64,000 bases of DNA, taken from Niveispirillum cyanobacteriorum. GTDB taxonomy: Bacteria > Pseudomonadota > Alphaproteobacteria > Azospirillales > Azospirillaceae. The stretch lies in NCBI RefSeq assembly GCF_002868735.1, contig NZ_CP025613.1, forward strand, positions 682,001-746,000, read 5' to 3'. The translations under genes were made by a program, and so were the position numbers. Under the pieces are notes generated by a model. That model was not told the DNA's origin. It made no database searches and was given only the letters and a program-made list of their open reading frames with translations. Positions 33,445 to 43,144 of the stretch are shown piece after piece (the first letter of the stretch is position 1; every line of letters starts with the position of its first letter).

Positions 33445-34334
33445 TCCCCATCCTCCCGCTCATTACCGTAGAAGACCCAGTATTTGGCGGATGCGAAAGC
33501 GATGATAGTGAACAGCGCGATGATGAGGAACAGGACCCAGGAGAGGGCGGCGGCATAACCGACATTGAAGTACTTGAACGCTTCCTCATAGATCATCAGG
33601 GGCAGCAGGTAGGTAGATTTCAGCGGACCGCCGCCGGTGATGATGTAGGGGCCGTTGAATTCCTGAAATGCCTGCACGATCTGCATGATGAAATTGAAAA
33701 AGATGACGGGCGTCAGCAATGGCAGGGTGATGGTGAAGAAAATGCGGGCCTTGCCGGCCCCGTCGATGGTCGCCGCCTCATACAGGTCGGTGGGGATGTT
33801 CTGCAGCCCCGCCAGGAACACCACCATGGCCGACCCGAATTGCCAAAGGCGCAGCAGGACAACGGTGAACAGAGCATAGGCGGGTTCACCCAGCCAGTTC
33901 AGCGGCTCCCCCCCGGCCCAGACCAGCACCTGATTGATCAGCCCGTCGCCAGCAAAGACGTAGCGCCACAGAACGGCGATGGCGACCGATCCGCCCAGGA
34001 TGGAAGGCACGTAATAGGCAGTGCGGAAAAAGCCGATGCCCCGCAGCTTGAAGTTCAAAACAAAGGCGATGAACAGGGCGAAGGCCAGTTTCAGGGGCAC
34101 GGTGATGAACACATAGAGGAAGGTGACACCCAGCGAGCCATGGAACGTGTCATCCCCCGCCATCTGCGTGTAATTGCCCAGGCCCAGGAATCGCGCCTGC
34201 TCCACCGGGTCCTGCAGCTGATAGTCCGAAAAGGACAGCAGGAAGGATGCCAGGAAAGGAAACAGGGTGAAGGTCGCCAGACCGATCAGGAAGGGCGCGA
34301 TGTAGAGATAGCCGGAGACGCGGTTGTCATACAT
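33441..34334 (-). CDS. Carbohydrate ABC transporter permease, MalF/UgpA-like
   Basis: A 297-residue permease with six helices: SGYLYIAPFLIGLATFTLFPFLAS at the N-terminus, FFRTAYYVPSILGGSVAIAVLW in the middle, and the EAA loop IPTDLYEAATIDGAGKARIF. It is 12 bp after the ATPase gene and overlaps the MalG-like gene. It resembles LacF/TogM-type proteins of CUT1 systems. Confidence 0.92.
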   Translation of the reverse strand: MYDNRVSGYLYIAPFLIGLATFTLFPFLASFLLSFSDYQLQDPVEQARFLGLGNYTQMAGDDTFHGSLGVTFLYVFITVPLKLAFALFIAFVLNFKLRGIGFFRTAYYVPSILGGSVAIAVLWRYVFAGDGLINQVLVWAGGEPLNWLGEPAYALFTVVLLRLWQFGSAMVVFLAGLQNIPTDLYEAATIDGAGKARIFFTITLPLLTPVIFFNFIMQIVQAFQEFNGPYIITGGGPLKSTYLLPLMIYEEAFKYFNVGYAAALSWVLFLIIALFTIIAFASAKYWVFYGNEREDGE

Positions 34335-34346
34335 GGGCCGGCCCCC

Positions 34347-35489
34347 TCACGCCGCCACGACGGCGCGCGCCGCCGGTTCACCCACGGCGCGGCCATCGGC
34401 GTCAAACAGGTGGCATTGCGCCAGACGGACGCCCACGCGCAGACCGGTGCCGATGCGCAGCGGCACATCGCCCGCGATCTTCACGACCAACACCCCATCA
34501 GACAGCGACGGCATGCGCAGATGCGCCAATGTTTCCCCACCCAGACGTTCCACCAGATCGATGATGGCGTCAAACTCCACCGCCTGTCCATCGTCACCGT
34601 CCACCGGCGTAGGGCCGACACGGAAATGTTCGGGCCGGATGCCAACGGTAACCTTGGCGCCCGGCTTTACCGCCGCGTCATGGCGAGGCAGGCGCAGGGT
34701 GGCGCCGTTCAGGCGCACGCTCACGCTGTCGGTTTCCACCGCCTCCACGATCCCATCCATGAAGTTCATGCGGGGGGAACCGATGAAGCCGGCCACGAAG
34801 AGGTTGGCGGGGTGACGGTACAGGTCGATGGGCGCGCCGATCTGTTCGATCCGCCCGGCATTCAGTACCACGATGCGGGTGGCCAGCGTCATTGCCTCCA
34901 CCTGATCATGGGTCACATAGATCATGGTGGCGCCCAGCTTGGCATGCAGGCGCGCGATCTCCACCCGCATCTGGCCACGCAGGGCCGCATCCAGATTGGA
35001 CAGGGGTTCGTCGAACAGAAACACTTCCGGTTCGCGCACGATGCAGCGGCCAATGGCGACCCGCTGCCGCTGCCCGCCCGACAGGGCGCGCGGCTTGCGG
35101 TCCAGCAATGGGGTCAGTTGCAGAATCTCCGCCGCCTTGGCTACCTTTTCCTTGATCAGGGGTTTGGGCAGGCCCGCGATCTTCAGGCCGAAACCCATAT
35201 TTTCGGCCACGCTCATATGCGGGTACAGCGCGTAGGATTGGAACACCATGGCGATTCCGCGTTCAGACGGATGAACCAGGGTGACATCGCGGTCGCCGAT
35301 CATGATCGACCCGCGGGTGGGCAGTTCCAGGCCCGACACCAGACGCAGCAAGGTGGACTTGCCGCAGCCCGATGGCCCGACAAACACCGTCAGTTCCCCC
35401 GGTGCGATTTCCAGGTCCACGCCCTTGATCACATCGACGGCGCCAAAGCATTTTGTTACCCCGCGCAGCAGTACCCGACCCTTGGCCAC
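34347..35489 (-). CDS. Sugar ABC transporter ATP-binding protein, UgpC/MsmK type
   Basis: About 380 residues: a nucleotide-binding domain with Walker [10 protein letters not shown], signature [13 protein letters not shown], Walker [14 protein letters not shown] and switch [13 protein letters not shown], then a C-terminal TOBE/OB regulatory domain ([11 protein letters not shown]). The GTG at 35489 is preferred because GGGGAGGGGG lies directly before it and it gives the usual short leader; GTG 35549 would add 20 residues. It is the first gene of the ABC run and is divergent from altronate dehydratase across operator 6. No binding protein gene accompanies it in the window. Confidence 0.9.
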   Translation of the reverse strand: MAKGRVLLRGVTKCFGAVDVIKGVDLEIAPGELTVFVGPSGCGKSTLLRLVSGLELPTRGSIMIGDRDVTLVHPSERGIAMVFQSYALYPHMSVAENMGFGLKIAGLPKPLIKEKVAKAAEILQLTPLLDRKPRALSGGQRQRVAIGRCIVREPEVFLFDEPLSNLDAALRGQMRVEIARLHAKLGATMIYVTHDQVEAMTLATRIVVLNAGRIEQIGAPIDLYRHPANLFVAGFIGSPRMNFMDGIVEAVETDSVSVRLNGATLRLPRHDAAVKPGAKVTVGIRPEHFRVGPTPVDGDDGQAVEFDAIIDLVERLGGETLAHLRMPSLSDGVLVVKIAGDVPLRIGTGLRVGVRLAQCHLFDADGRAVGEPAARAVVAA

Positions 35490-35567
35490 GCCCCCTCCCC
35501 TGCTTTTATCGGTGGTCGCCCCTTCGGCGATGTCAGCCTTGGATGCCACCTGTCCTCTTGATCTATC

Positions 35568-35582
35568 CGGTAACCGGTGTCA
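35568..35582. promoter_or_regulatory. Candidate LacI operator, site 6
   Basis: CGGTAACCGGTGTCA on plus, 14 of 15 bases identical to site 2, in the spacer between the ABC ATPase (GTG 35489) and altronate dehydratase (ATG 35654). Confidence 0.75.
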
Positions 35583-35653
35583 GTTTCAATCAGCCAGACG
35601 CGGTACGCGCCGGAAAGGTGCCGGCTGTCCGCATGCCCGAGGATGACGCCAAG

Positions 35654-37186
35654 ATGAGTTGCGTGCAACCACCCGCACCGCTGCATGACGAGCTTCCGCC
35701 CGCCCATATCGTCGATCCCGCCGATGATGTGGCCATCGCTGTCAAGGCGCTGGAGGCCGGCACACGGATTGATCTGGGCGCGCACAGCGTCACCCTGCTG
35801 TCCGACATTCCGCGCGGGCACAAGTTCGCGCTACGCCCGTTGAGGGCGGGTGAGGCGGTGCGCAAATATGGTTGGCCGATTGGCGTTGCCACCGCTAGCA
35901 TTGATCCCGGCGCGCATGTTCATAGCCATAATCTGGCCACCGGCCTGTCGGGTACGCTGAGCTATCAGTACGCGCCGGCGGGTACGGACGCGGCCTGGAC
36001 CGCCATGCCGAGGCCCGACCAGAGTTTCATGGGATACCGTCGCGCCGACGGACGGGTGGGTACGCGCAACGAGATCTGGATTCTCTGTACGGTTGGCTGC
36101 GTCAGCCGTACCGCAGAGCGTATCGCCACGCTGGCCAGCCAGCGCTTTGCCGGCAAGGTGGATGGTGTGGTCGCCTTCCCACACCCGTTCGGCTGTTCGC
36201 AGTTGGGCGATGATCTGGCCCATACCAAATCCATCATCGCCGCCCTGGCGCAGCATCCCAATGCCGGCGGCGTCCTGCTGCTGGGTCTGGGGTGTGAGAG
36301 CAACCAGTTGGACAAGCTGCTCCGCGATGCGCCCGGCATCGACCGCTCCCGCCTACGTGCCTTCACCGCCCAGGCCAGCAGCGACGAGGTGGAAGACGGT
36401 ATCCATGCCGTCGCCGAACTGGTGGAGATCGCGGCAGGTGACGCCCGCGTGCCCTGCCCTGCATCCGATCTGGTCATCGGTCTGAAATGCGGTGGGTCGG
36501 ACGGGTTCAGCGGCCTGACCGCCAACCCGCTGGTGGGCCGCATGGCCGACCGGGTGACGGCGGCGGGGGGCAGCGCCATCCTGACCGAAATCCCCGAGAT
36601 TTTCGGGGCGGAGGAACTTCTGATGCGCCGGGCCGTTGACGAGACGGTGTTCGACGGCGTCGTCAGTGTGGTCAACGGCTTCAAGCAATATTTCCTGGAC
36701 CATAATCAGCCCGTCTATGAGAATCCCTCCCCCGGCAACATTGCCGGTGGCATCACGACGCTGGAAGAAAAGTCGCTGGGCGCCGTGCAGAAGGGGGGCC
36801 GCGCGCCCCTGTGCGACGTCATCGCCTATGGGCAGCAGCGGCGGGTCAAGGGCCTGACCCTGCTGGAAGCGCCCGGCAATGACGGCGTTTCCTCCACGGC
36901 ATTGACGGCAGCGGGAGCCACGGTGATCCTGTTCACCACGGGTCGCGGCACGCCACTGGGCTTTCCGGCGCCGACCCTGAAGATCGCATCCAACAGCGCG
37001 CTGGCCCGGCAGAAACCGAACTGGATCGATTTCGATGCGGGCTTGGCCCTGACCGATGCCGGACTGGACGGGGCCGCGGACGCGATGTGGTCCCTGATCC
37101 TGGATACCGCATCGGGCAAGGAAACCCGCGCAGAAAAGAACGGCCAGCGTGAAATCGCCATCTGGAAGAACGGAGTGACCCTGTAA
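35654..37186 (+). CDS. uxaA: Altronate dehydratase
   Basis: About 510 residues (E. coli UxaA is 495). It dehydrates D-altronate to KDG in galacturonate breakdown. The N-terminal SAF domain contains HVHSHNLATGL; the catalytic part has GYRRADGRVGTRNEIWIL, TVGCVSRTAERIA, FPHPFGCSQLGDD, GLGCESNQ and GLKCGGSDGFSGLTANP. The Cys and His residues in these blocks suit the metal site of the family. Starts at 35654 (GAGGA upstream) and 35633 are both possible. The stop overlaps the start of the reductase gene (TAATG), so the two are translationally coupled. Confidence 0.94.
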   Translation: MSCVQPPAPLHDELPPAHIVDPADDVAIAVKALEAGTRIDLGAHSVTLLSDIPRGHKFALRPLRAGEAVRKYGWPIGVATASIDPGAHVHSHNLATGLSGTLSYQYAPAGTDAAWTAMPRPDQSFMGYRRADGRVGTRNEIWILCTVGCVSRTAERIATLASQRFAGKVDGVVAFPHPFGCSQLGDDLAHTKSIIAALAQHPNAGGVLLLGLGCESNQLDKLLRDAPGIDRSRLRAFTAQASSDEVEDGIHAVAELVEIAAGDARVPCPASDLVIGLKCGGSDGFSGLTANPLVGRMADRVTAAGGSAILTEIPEIFGAEELLMRRAVDETVFDGVVSVVNGFKQYFLDHNQPVYENPSPGNIAGGITTLEEKSLGAVQKGGRAPLCDVIAYGQQRRVKGLTLLEAPGNDGVSSTALTAAGATVILFTTGRGTPLGFPAPTLKIASNSALARQKPNWIDFDAGLALTDAGLDGAADAMWSLILDTASGKETRAEKNGQREIAIWKNGVTL

Positions 37187-38637
37187 TGCCGACCCTGTCC
37201 ACTGCAAATCTGGACCTGCTGCATGCCGATGTCGCCCGTCCTGCTTATGACCGCGATAGGGCGGGCATCGGTGTGGTCCATTTCGGGCCCGGCGCGTTCT
37301 TCCGCGCACATCAGGCGTTTTTCTTCGATGAGGCGCTGGCGCAGGGGGGCAACTGGGCCATCTGTGCCGCCGCCCTGCGCAGCACCGATGTACGCGACGC
37401 CCTGCGACGCCAGGATAATCTCTATATCCTGGCAGAGCTGGAGCGCGAGACGCGGTATCGGGTGATCGGGTCGATCAAGGAGACGCTGGCCGGTCCGGGG
37501 GAACGCGCGGCCCTGCTGGACCGGCTGGCCAATCCCGATACGGTCATTGTCACTATGACAGTCACGGAAAAGGGCTATTGCCTGAAGGGCGATGGCACGC
37601 TGGATTTCGACCATGCTGATATCGCGCATGACGTGGCCGAGCCGCTGAACCCGGTCAGCCTGATCGGCCATCTGGTCGAAGGGCTGCGCCGCCGGTTCAA
37701 GGCGGGGACCGCGCCCTTCACCGTCATTTCCTGCGATAACCTTGTCGATAACGGCCACAAGCTGGGCCGCGCCGTGGCGGCATTGGCCGAGCGGCAGGAT
37801 GCTGCACTGGCTGCCTGGATACGTGATAAGGTGGCCTTCCCCCGCACCATGGTGGACAGCATCACGCCCGCCACCGATGACGCGCTGCGCGCGCGGGTGG
37901 CCAGTGAAACCGGCCTGTCAGACAATTGGCCCATCCAGCGGGAACGGTTCACGCATTGGGTGATCGAGGACAAGTTCTGCAATATCCGCCCGGATTTCGC
38001 GTCCATCGGCGTGACGCTGACCAACGATGTCAGCGCGTATGACCGGGCCAAGCTGCGCCTGCTGAACGGCCCGCATTCAACGCTCGCCTATCTGGGGTCG
38101 CTGGCGGGATATGAGACGGTGGCCGATGCCATGGGTGATGCCGATCTGGCCGGGTTTGTCCGCCGCCTGATGCTGGACGACATCCGCCCGACGCTGAACC
38201 CCGATGCGGGCATCGACTACCCTGCCTATATCGACGCCATCCTGGCCCGCTTCGCCAATCCGGGCATCCGGCATCTCCTGTCTCAGATCGCCTGGGACGG
38301 GTCGGCCAAGCTGCCCTTCCGCCTGTTCGGCACCATCGCAGAGCGGCTGGCGGCGGGGGCGGCGGTCGATAATCTGGCCCTGCCAGTAGCCGCCTGGATG
38401 CATTTCATCCGTGGCAAAGTGGCCGATGGAACCAAACTGACCGACCCGCTTGCCGACGCGCTGCTGACCATCGGTCGGGCCTGCACGGGCGACGCGCACC
38501 GCGATGTCTGTGGATTCTTCGCGCTGGAGCAGGTGTTCCCGGTGGCCCTGACCGGCAATGCTGCCTTCCGCACGGCGCTGGAGCGGGCATATGGGCTGCT
38601 GGATGGCGGGGTGAAAGCGGCGTTGCGGGGGATATGA
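37186..38637 (+). CDS. Mannitol dehydrogenase family uronate reductase (tagaturonate/fructuronate)
   Basis: A 483-residue NAD-dependent long-chain dehydrogenase. The opening GIGVVHFGPGAFFRAHQAFF is the nucleotide-binding block of UxuB/MtlK-type enzymes. Other family blocks are TMTVTEKGYCL, FTVISCDNLVDNGHKLG, MVDSITPATDD (active-site region) and KLRLLNGPHSTLAYLGSL. By sequence it looks like fructuronate reductase (UxuB) or mannitol dehydrogenase. Because it is fused in an operon to altronate dehydratase, tagaturonate reduction to altronate (the UxaB step) is the more coherent role. UxaC and UxuA are not in the window. Confidence 0.9.
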   Translation: MPTLSTANLDLLHADVARPAYDRDRAGIGVVHFGPGAFFRAHQAFFFDEALAQGGNWAICAAALRSTDVRDALRRQDNLYILAELERETRYRVIGSIKETLAGPGERAALLDRLANPDTVIVTMTVTEKGYCLKGDGTLDFDHADIAHDVAEPLNPVSLIGHLVEGLRRRFKAGTAPFTVISCDNLVDNGHKLGRAVAALAERQDAALAAWIRDKVAFPRTMVDSITPATDDALRARVASETGLSDNWPIQRERFTHWVIEDKFCNIRPDFASIGVTLTNDVSAYDRAKLRLLNGPHSTLAYLGSLAGYETVADAMGDADLAGFVRRLMLDDIRPTLNPDAGIDYPAYIDAILARFANPGIRHLLSQIAWDGSAKLPFRLFGTIAERLAAGAAVDNLALPVAAWMHFIRGKVADGTKLTDPLADALLTIGRACTGDAHRDVCGFFALEQVFPVALTGNAAFRTALERAYGLLDGGVKAALRGI

Positions 38638-38720
38638 TCTCGCAACAGCAAAATCACTGTCAGAAATCTGTCAGCGATGGTTGCTAGAGTGGGTCGGTTA
38701 TTTCCTGACCGGCCCCTATC

Positions 38721-39890
38721 ATGCATATCGCCCTGTTCCTGCATTCGCTCAGCACTGGCGGCGCCCAGCGGCGCAGCATCATGCTGGCCAATGGGCTGGC
38801 GTCGCGGGGGCACAGGGTCGATCTGGTCACCGCCATTGATGGCGGGCCGCAGATGGGCCTGGTGGCGGGGAATGTCATGCGCCTGCCGCTGGCGGCGGGT
38901 GAAGGGCGGGCGGTGGCCAGCGGCGGGGCGCGGGCGGGCGATCTGATCCGGGCGATACGACCCCTGGCCCGCTATCTGCGCGATCATCGGCCCGACATGC
39001 TGGTCGGTATGGCCAATCATGCGGTCATTCCCACCATCCTGGCCCATGGTCTGGCCGGACGGCGGGAGACCTCGCTGGTCCTGCGGGCCAGCAACCACCT
39101 GTCGCGGCGGCGTGATGGCGGAGCCAGCCTGCGCCGGACGGCGGAGGCCATGTTGTGGCGACGGGCCGACGGGGTGCTTGCCGTATCCGACGATGTCGCC
39201 CGCGATGTGGTGCGCACCACGGGGATCGCGGGGGAACGTGTCTTTTCCGTGCCCAGCCCTATCCTGCCCAACCGCTTGCCGGGCCTGATGTCAGACCGCG
39301 ATGGCGCGGGCCGTCCGCTGCGCATCCTGTCCATGGGCCGGTTCGTACGGCAGAAGGGGTTCGATACGCTGCTGAGGGCCTTCGCCCTGCTGCGCACGCG
39401 TGCGGATGCTCACCTGATCCTGGCCGGCGACGGGCCGGACCGTGCGGCCCTGGTGGCGCTGGCGCGGGAATTGGGGATTGAGGAGCAAGTGAGTTTTCCC
39501 GGCCTGATCAGCGATCCGTTCGCGCAGATGGCGGCGGCGGATCTGTTCGTGCTGTCGTCACGCTGGGAAGGGATGCCGGGCGTGCTGGTGGAGGCGATGG
39601 CGATGGGCTGTCCTGTCATCTCCACCGACTGTCCCGGCGGTTCGCGCGAATTGCTGCGCCATGGCGCGCTGGGTCCGCTGGTGCCGGTCGATGATGTGGC
39701 CGCACTGGCCGATGGCATGGATGCCGCCCTATCCCACCCGGTGGCATCCTCGGTCCTGCGTGAGCGGGTGCGAGGCTTCACGGTGGCTGGTGCTACAGCG
39801 GCCTATGAACAGGCGCTGCTGGCCCTGGCGGGACGCCCGTCGAGCTTCCCCGGCCAGCCACAGCCCACGCCCCCGCGTCTGGCGGCCTGA
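38721..39890 (+). CDS. Glycosyltransferase family 4 protein
   Basis: A 389-residue retaining GT-B enzyme. The N-terminus MHIALFLHSLSTGGAQRRSI has the glycine-rich GGAQR loop, and the C-terminal half has LRILSMGRFVRQKGFDTLLRA, LILAGDGPDRAAL, SSRWEGMPGVLVEAMAMGCPV (the E-x7-E donor motif) and DCPGGSRELL. Members build exopolysaccharide or lipopolysaccharide. It starts 83 bp after the uronate reductase gene. The spacer has a CTGTCAG direct repeat but no clear promoter. It is followed by a membrane glycosyltransferase on the same strand. Confidence 0.9.
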   Translation: MHIALFLHSLSTGGAQRRSIMLANGLASRGHRVDLVTAIDGGPQMGLVAGNVMRLPLAAGEGRAVASGGARAGDLIRAIRPLARYLRDHRPDMLVGMANHAVIPTILAHGLAGRRETSLVLRASNHLSRRRDGGASLRRTAEAMLWRRADGVLAVSDDVARDVVRTTGIAGERVFSVPSPILPNRLPGLMSDRDGAGRPLRILSMGRFVRQKGFDTLLRAFALLRTRADAHLILAGDGPDRAALVALARELGIEEQVSFPGLISDPFAQMAAADLFVLSSRWEGMPGVLVEAMAMGCPVISTDCPGGSRELLRHGALGPLVPVDDVAALADGMDAALSHPVASSVLRERVRGFTVAGATAAYEQALLALAGRPSSFPGQPQPTPPRLAA

Positions 39891-39892
39891 GG

Positions 39893-41395
39893 GTGGATCA
39901 GAACCGGTTGATCCTGGCCTATTGGCTGTTGCTGGGACTGCTGCTGGCCGGTTTCGTGCTGGGGCGCGGCTATAATCATGATGAGGAACAGTTCCTGGCA
40001 GCTGCCGTCCTGGCCATGGATCAGGTGCCCTACCGCGACTTTCTCTATCTGCAGCCGCCGGCCTATCCGGCTCTGCTGTCCGGCCTGTTCCGACTGCTGG
40101 GAATGAGCGATGGCTATTTCCTGGTCGCGCGGCTGGTCAATCTGGGCTTCACGCTGGCGGCGCTGGCCGCCCTCTGGTGCTTTGCGCGTCGGCAGGCGGC
40201 AGAGCCATGGCCGGCGCTGGCCGTCACCCTGCTGTTCGCCACCTGCACCGCGATCCAGCCCGCCATCGACAGTATGCGCAACGATATGGCGCCCTGTGCC
40301 CTGGCGCTTTGGGCGGTTGTCCTGCTGCTGTGGGAGAGGGAGCGCCCAAAGCCGAGGCAGGCCATGACCGCGCTGGCGGGCCTGCTGCTGGCCGGCGCCG
40401 TGGGCACGAAACTGTCTTACGCATTCGCACCTTTCCTGCTGATCCTCTGGTCGCTCTGGCAACGTCGCGCGCTGCTGCCCGGCCTGATGGCCGGCGGGGC
40501 TTTGGGCGGACTGCTTCTGCTGCCCTGGCCGCTGGCCGGGTGGGACGGGTTTGTGGAAGGGGTGTTCACCTATCACCGCGCCACACCCGCCCTGTGGCAT
40601 GCGGAGGCCGGGCTGAGCAGTTGGTTCGGGGTGGAATATCTGGCGGTATTCCTGAACCGGCGGGTCTTCACTGATGCCGTACTGGCGGGCCTGCTGTTCC
40701 TGGTGACGGCCTGGGTGCTGGGCCGGCGGGATGCGGCGGTGAAGGCGGTGTTGCGGGACCGGCAGATGGGCTTGCTGGCCGCCCTGATGCTGGGGGCGCT
40801 GATCTTCGGGTTGCTGCCGCGCCCGCCCTATATCCAGTATTTCATGCCCTTTGCCGCCTTTACCCTGCTGGCCATGGCGGCGGCCTGGCCCGCCTTGGAA
40901 AGTGTGGGGCGGGTGCGGGGGGCCCTGCTGATGGCGGTGGTCCTACTGGGCGCCCTGCCCGGCAAGCTGGTCCTGCTGGCCAACGCCCCCCGGCTGTTGC
41001 AGCCTGAAAAATGGATGGTCAGCCGGATTGCAGAGGCGGGGAGCAGCATCCGGGTCGCGATGCAGGAAGCCAATGTGACGGGACCCGTCGCCACCCTGTC
41101 GCCCATTCCGGTGCTGGAGGCCGGGTTGGACATCTATCCAGAGCTGTCCACCGGCCCCTTCTTCTATCGCACCGCCGACCGGTTGAGCGCGGAACGGCTG
41201 GGGGTTTTGAAGGCGGTGGGACGGCGGGACCTCCCCGCGCTGCTGGCCGCAAGGCCGCCGGCCGCCATCCTGATCGGGCGGGAAAGTCCGCCGCTGGAAC
41301 AGCCACTGCTGGATTACGCCATGGCGCACGGGTTTGTCGAAAGGCCCGTGCCTGGTGTGCGGGGCCTGCGGCTGTTCATCGCCGCCCCGCATTGA
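39893..41395 (+). CDS. Integral-membrane glycosyltransferase-like protein (GT39/ArnT type)
   Basis: A 500-residue protein starting at GTG 39893, two bases after the GT4 stop. It has about ten to twelve hydrophobic segments. The first loop contains the acidic pair in GYNHDEEQFLAAAVL and then FLYLQPPAYPALLSGL, the layout of GT-C enzymes that use polyprenyl-phosphate sugars. The C-terminal ~110 residues are soluble (IRVAMQEANVTGPVATLSPI). It probably works with the adjacent GT4 in surface-glycan assembly. Family assignment is by pattern and could be any of several GT-C families. Confidence 0.78.
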   Translation: MDQNRLILAYWLLLGLLLAGFVLGRGYNHDEEQFLAAAVLAMDQVPYRDFLYLQPPAYPALLSGLFRLLGMSDGYFLVARLVNLGFTLAALAALWCFARRQAAEPWPALAVTLLFATCTAIQPAIDSMRNDMAPCALALWAVVLLLWERERPKPRQAMTALAGLLLAGAVGTKLSYAFAPFLLILWSLWQRRALLPGLMAGGALGGLLLLPWPLAGWDGFVEGVFTYHRATPALWHAEAGLSSWFGVEYLAVFLNRRVFTDAVLAGLLFLVTAWVLGRRDAAVKAVLRDRQMGLLAALMLGALIFGLLPRPPYIQYFMPFAAFTLLAMAAAWPALESVGRVRGALLMAVVLLGALPGKLVLLANAPRLLQPEKWMVSRIAEAGSSIRVAMQEANVTGPVATLSPIPVLEAGLDIYPELSTGPFFYRTADRLSAERLGVLKAVGRRDLPALLAARPPAAILIGRESPPLEQPLLDYAMAHGFVERPVPGVRGLRLFIAAPH

Positions 41396-41404
41396 CCGCC
41401 GGGT

Positions 41405-42256
41405 TTACTCTCTCGCTTCCGATTCCACCGCTGCGGGCGCTTCCTGCAATTTCGCTGCGGCTTCAGCCAGTTCTTTATAGCGGCGGGCAGAGAAGGGGAT
41501 GGAACTGATATAGGCCAGTCCCACCACCGACAGCGTCATCCAGGGTGCGCTGACCAGGGTGGCGGCGATGGCCCCCACGCCCAGCAGCACGAACACGACA
41601 TAGCGCTGCGGAATGCGCAGCCCCTTCATGGAGAAGGTGGGAACGGCACTGATCATCAGGCCGGCCACCGCCACGGTCCAGGGGGCGACGATCCAGGGGC
41701 TGTCGAACCAGCCCGGCCCCGCCTCCAAGGTTGCGATCAGGGGCAACAGCGCCAGGAATGCCCCCGCCGGGGCCGGAACCCCGGTGAAGTAGTTATAGGC
41801 AAAGGCCGGCTTTTCCGCCGCCGCCCCCAGCATGGTGTTGAACCGCGCCAGACGCAGGGCCGCACACACACCCATCAGCAAGGCCGCCATCCAGCCCAGG
41901 GTGCGGGCGTCGTCCAGCGACCAGAGATAGAGGATCATGGCCGGGGCGACGCCGAAGCTGACCACATCGGACAGGCTGTCCAGTTCCTCGCCGAACTTGC
42001 TCTGGGCGTTCAGCATGCGGGCAATACGCCCGTCCAGCATATCGAACAGGGCGGCGACGGCAATGGCGATGACCGCCTCTTGCCACTTGCCCTCCATGGC
42101 GAATCGGATCGCCGTCATGCCCGATGCCAGATTGAGCATCGTCAGCATGTTCGGCAGCAGCTTGTTGATGGACAGGCCCTTCAGGCGCGGCGGCCGCAGC
42201 CGCCGGACCCGGTGCCGATGGTGACCCGCGCGGGGCGGGTTCTCCTCGGACGACAT
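41405..42256 (-). CDS. pssA: CDP-diacylglycerol-serine O-phosphatidyltransferase
   Basis: A 283-residue inner-membrane enzyme that makes phosphatidylserine. The CDP-alcohol phosphatidyltransferase motif DG-x2-AR-x8-G-x3-D-x3-D is visible as DGRIARMLNAQSKFGEELDS followed by LSD. About seven to eight helices follow. A basic N-terminus (HHRHRVRRLRPPRLKG) precedes the core. It overlaps psd (TGATG), so the two steps of phosphatidylethanolamine synthesis are coupled. Confidence 0.95.
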   Translation of the reverse strand: MSSEENPPRAGHHRHRVRRLRPPRLKGLSINKLLPNMLTMLNLASGMTAIRFAMEGKWQEAVIAIAVAALFDMLDGRIARMLNAQSKFGEELDSLSDVVSFGVAPAMILYLWSLDDARTLGWMAALLMGVCAALRLARFNTMLGAAAEKPAFAYNYFTGVPAPAGAFLALLPLIATLEAGPGWFDSPWIVAPWTVAVAGLMISAVPTFSMKGLRIPQRYVVFVLLGVGAIAATLVSAPWMTLSVVGLAYISSIPFSARRYKELAEAAAKLQEAPAAVESEARE

Positions 42257-42948
42257 CAGCGGACCTCGCCCTCGCGCTGTTCCTCGGTGCTGTTCAGATC
42301 GGCCAGCACGGTTTCACCGGCGATCATCTTCTGACCCACCACGACCTGCGGATGCACGCCATCGGGCAGGTAAATGTCACAACGGCTGCCGAAACGGATC
42401 AGGCCGTAACGCTCACCGGCCTTCAGCGACTGGCCCGGTGCCACCCACCAGATGATGCGGCGCGCCACCAGACCGGCGATCTGCACAAAGGCGATCTCTC
42501 GTCCATCGGGCAGGCCCAGACGGATGGACATCCGCTCATTCTCCTCGCTGGCCTTGTCCAGGTCGGCGTTCAGGAACTTACCGGGCTTGTACTCCGCCGC
42601 CTTGATGACGCCATCGGTGGGGCAGCGGTTCACATGCACGTCGAAGACGTTCAGGAACACGGAAATGCGGGTCAGCTTCTCCTCCCCCATGCCCAGTTCG
42701 GGCGGCGGGGCGACCTTGGTGATCAAGGTGACGCGGCCATCAGCGGGGGAGACGACCAAGCCCGGCTTGGTCGGCGTCACGCGGTCGGGATCGCGGAAGA
42801 AATAGACGCACCAGGCGGTCAGGACCAGCCCGATCCAGCCCAGCGCCGGGGAGATGGTGGCCAGAAGGGCCGAGACCACGGCGAACAGGGCGATAAAAGG
42901 CCAGCCGGCCTTGTTGATCGGGACGATGACGGTTTTCAGCGCGGACAT
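42256..42948 (-). CDS. psd: Phosphatidylserine decarboxylase, short type
   Basis: A 230-residue proenzyme that decarboxylates phosphatidylserine to phosphatidylethanolamine. An N-terminal hydrophobic region ([21 protein letters not shown]) anchors it. The core has [23 protein letters not shown] (catalytic Asp), [13 protein letters not shown] (His) and the self-cleavage site [16 protein letters not shown], where the Ser of Gly-Ser becomes the pyruvoyl group. Length and the RFGSR site mark the short (PSD-II) type common in alphaproteobacteria. It is followed by pssA with a TGATG overlap. Confidence 0.95.
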   Translation of the reverse strand: MSALKTVIVPINKAGWPFIALFAVVSALLATISPALGWIGLVLTAWCVYFFRDPDRVTPTKPGLVVSPADGRVTLITKVAPPPELGMGEEKLTRISVFLNVFDVHVNRCPTDGVIKAAEYKPGKFLNADLDKASEENERMSIRLGLPDGREIAFVQIAGLVARRIIWWVAPGQSLKAGERYGLIRFGSRCDIYLPDGVHPQVVVGQKMIAGETVLADLNSTEEQREGEVR

Positions 42949-43144
42949 GTCTTTCGCGGCTACCCGCTAATAGTGGAACAAGCGGCCATACTAGACAGTC
43001 GGAACCCGGATTTGAAGCGCCATGGTCAAACCCTTGAGCCAAGGGCGATTTTTCCACACGTTCGGGGTAGGTCGGCAGGTGCATTGACCGAAACGGGCGG
43101 GCAAGCGACAGTCGTGTCGGTTGCATTTCTCCAAGGAGTGGCCG

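Noticed and set aside
33840-35561. A 573-codon open frame on the plus strand over the permease and ATPase genes
   Set aside because: It is antisense to unmistakable ABC genes, and its Gln/His-rich composition is typical of the complementary frame of GC-rich genes.
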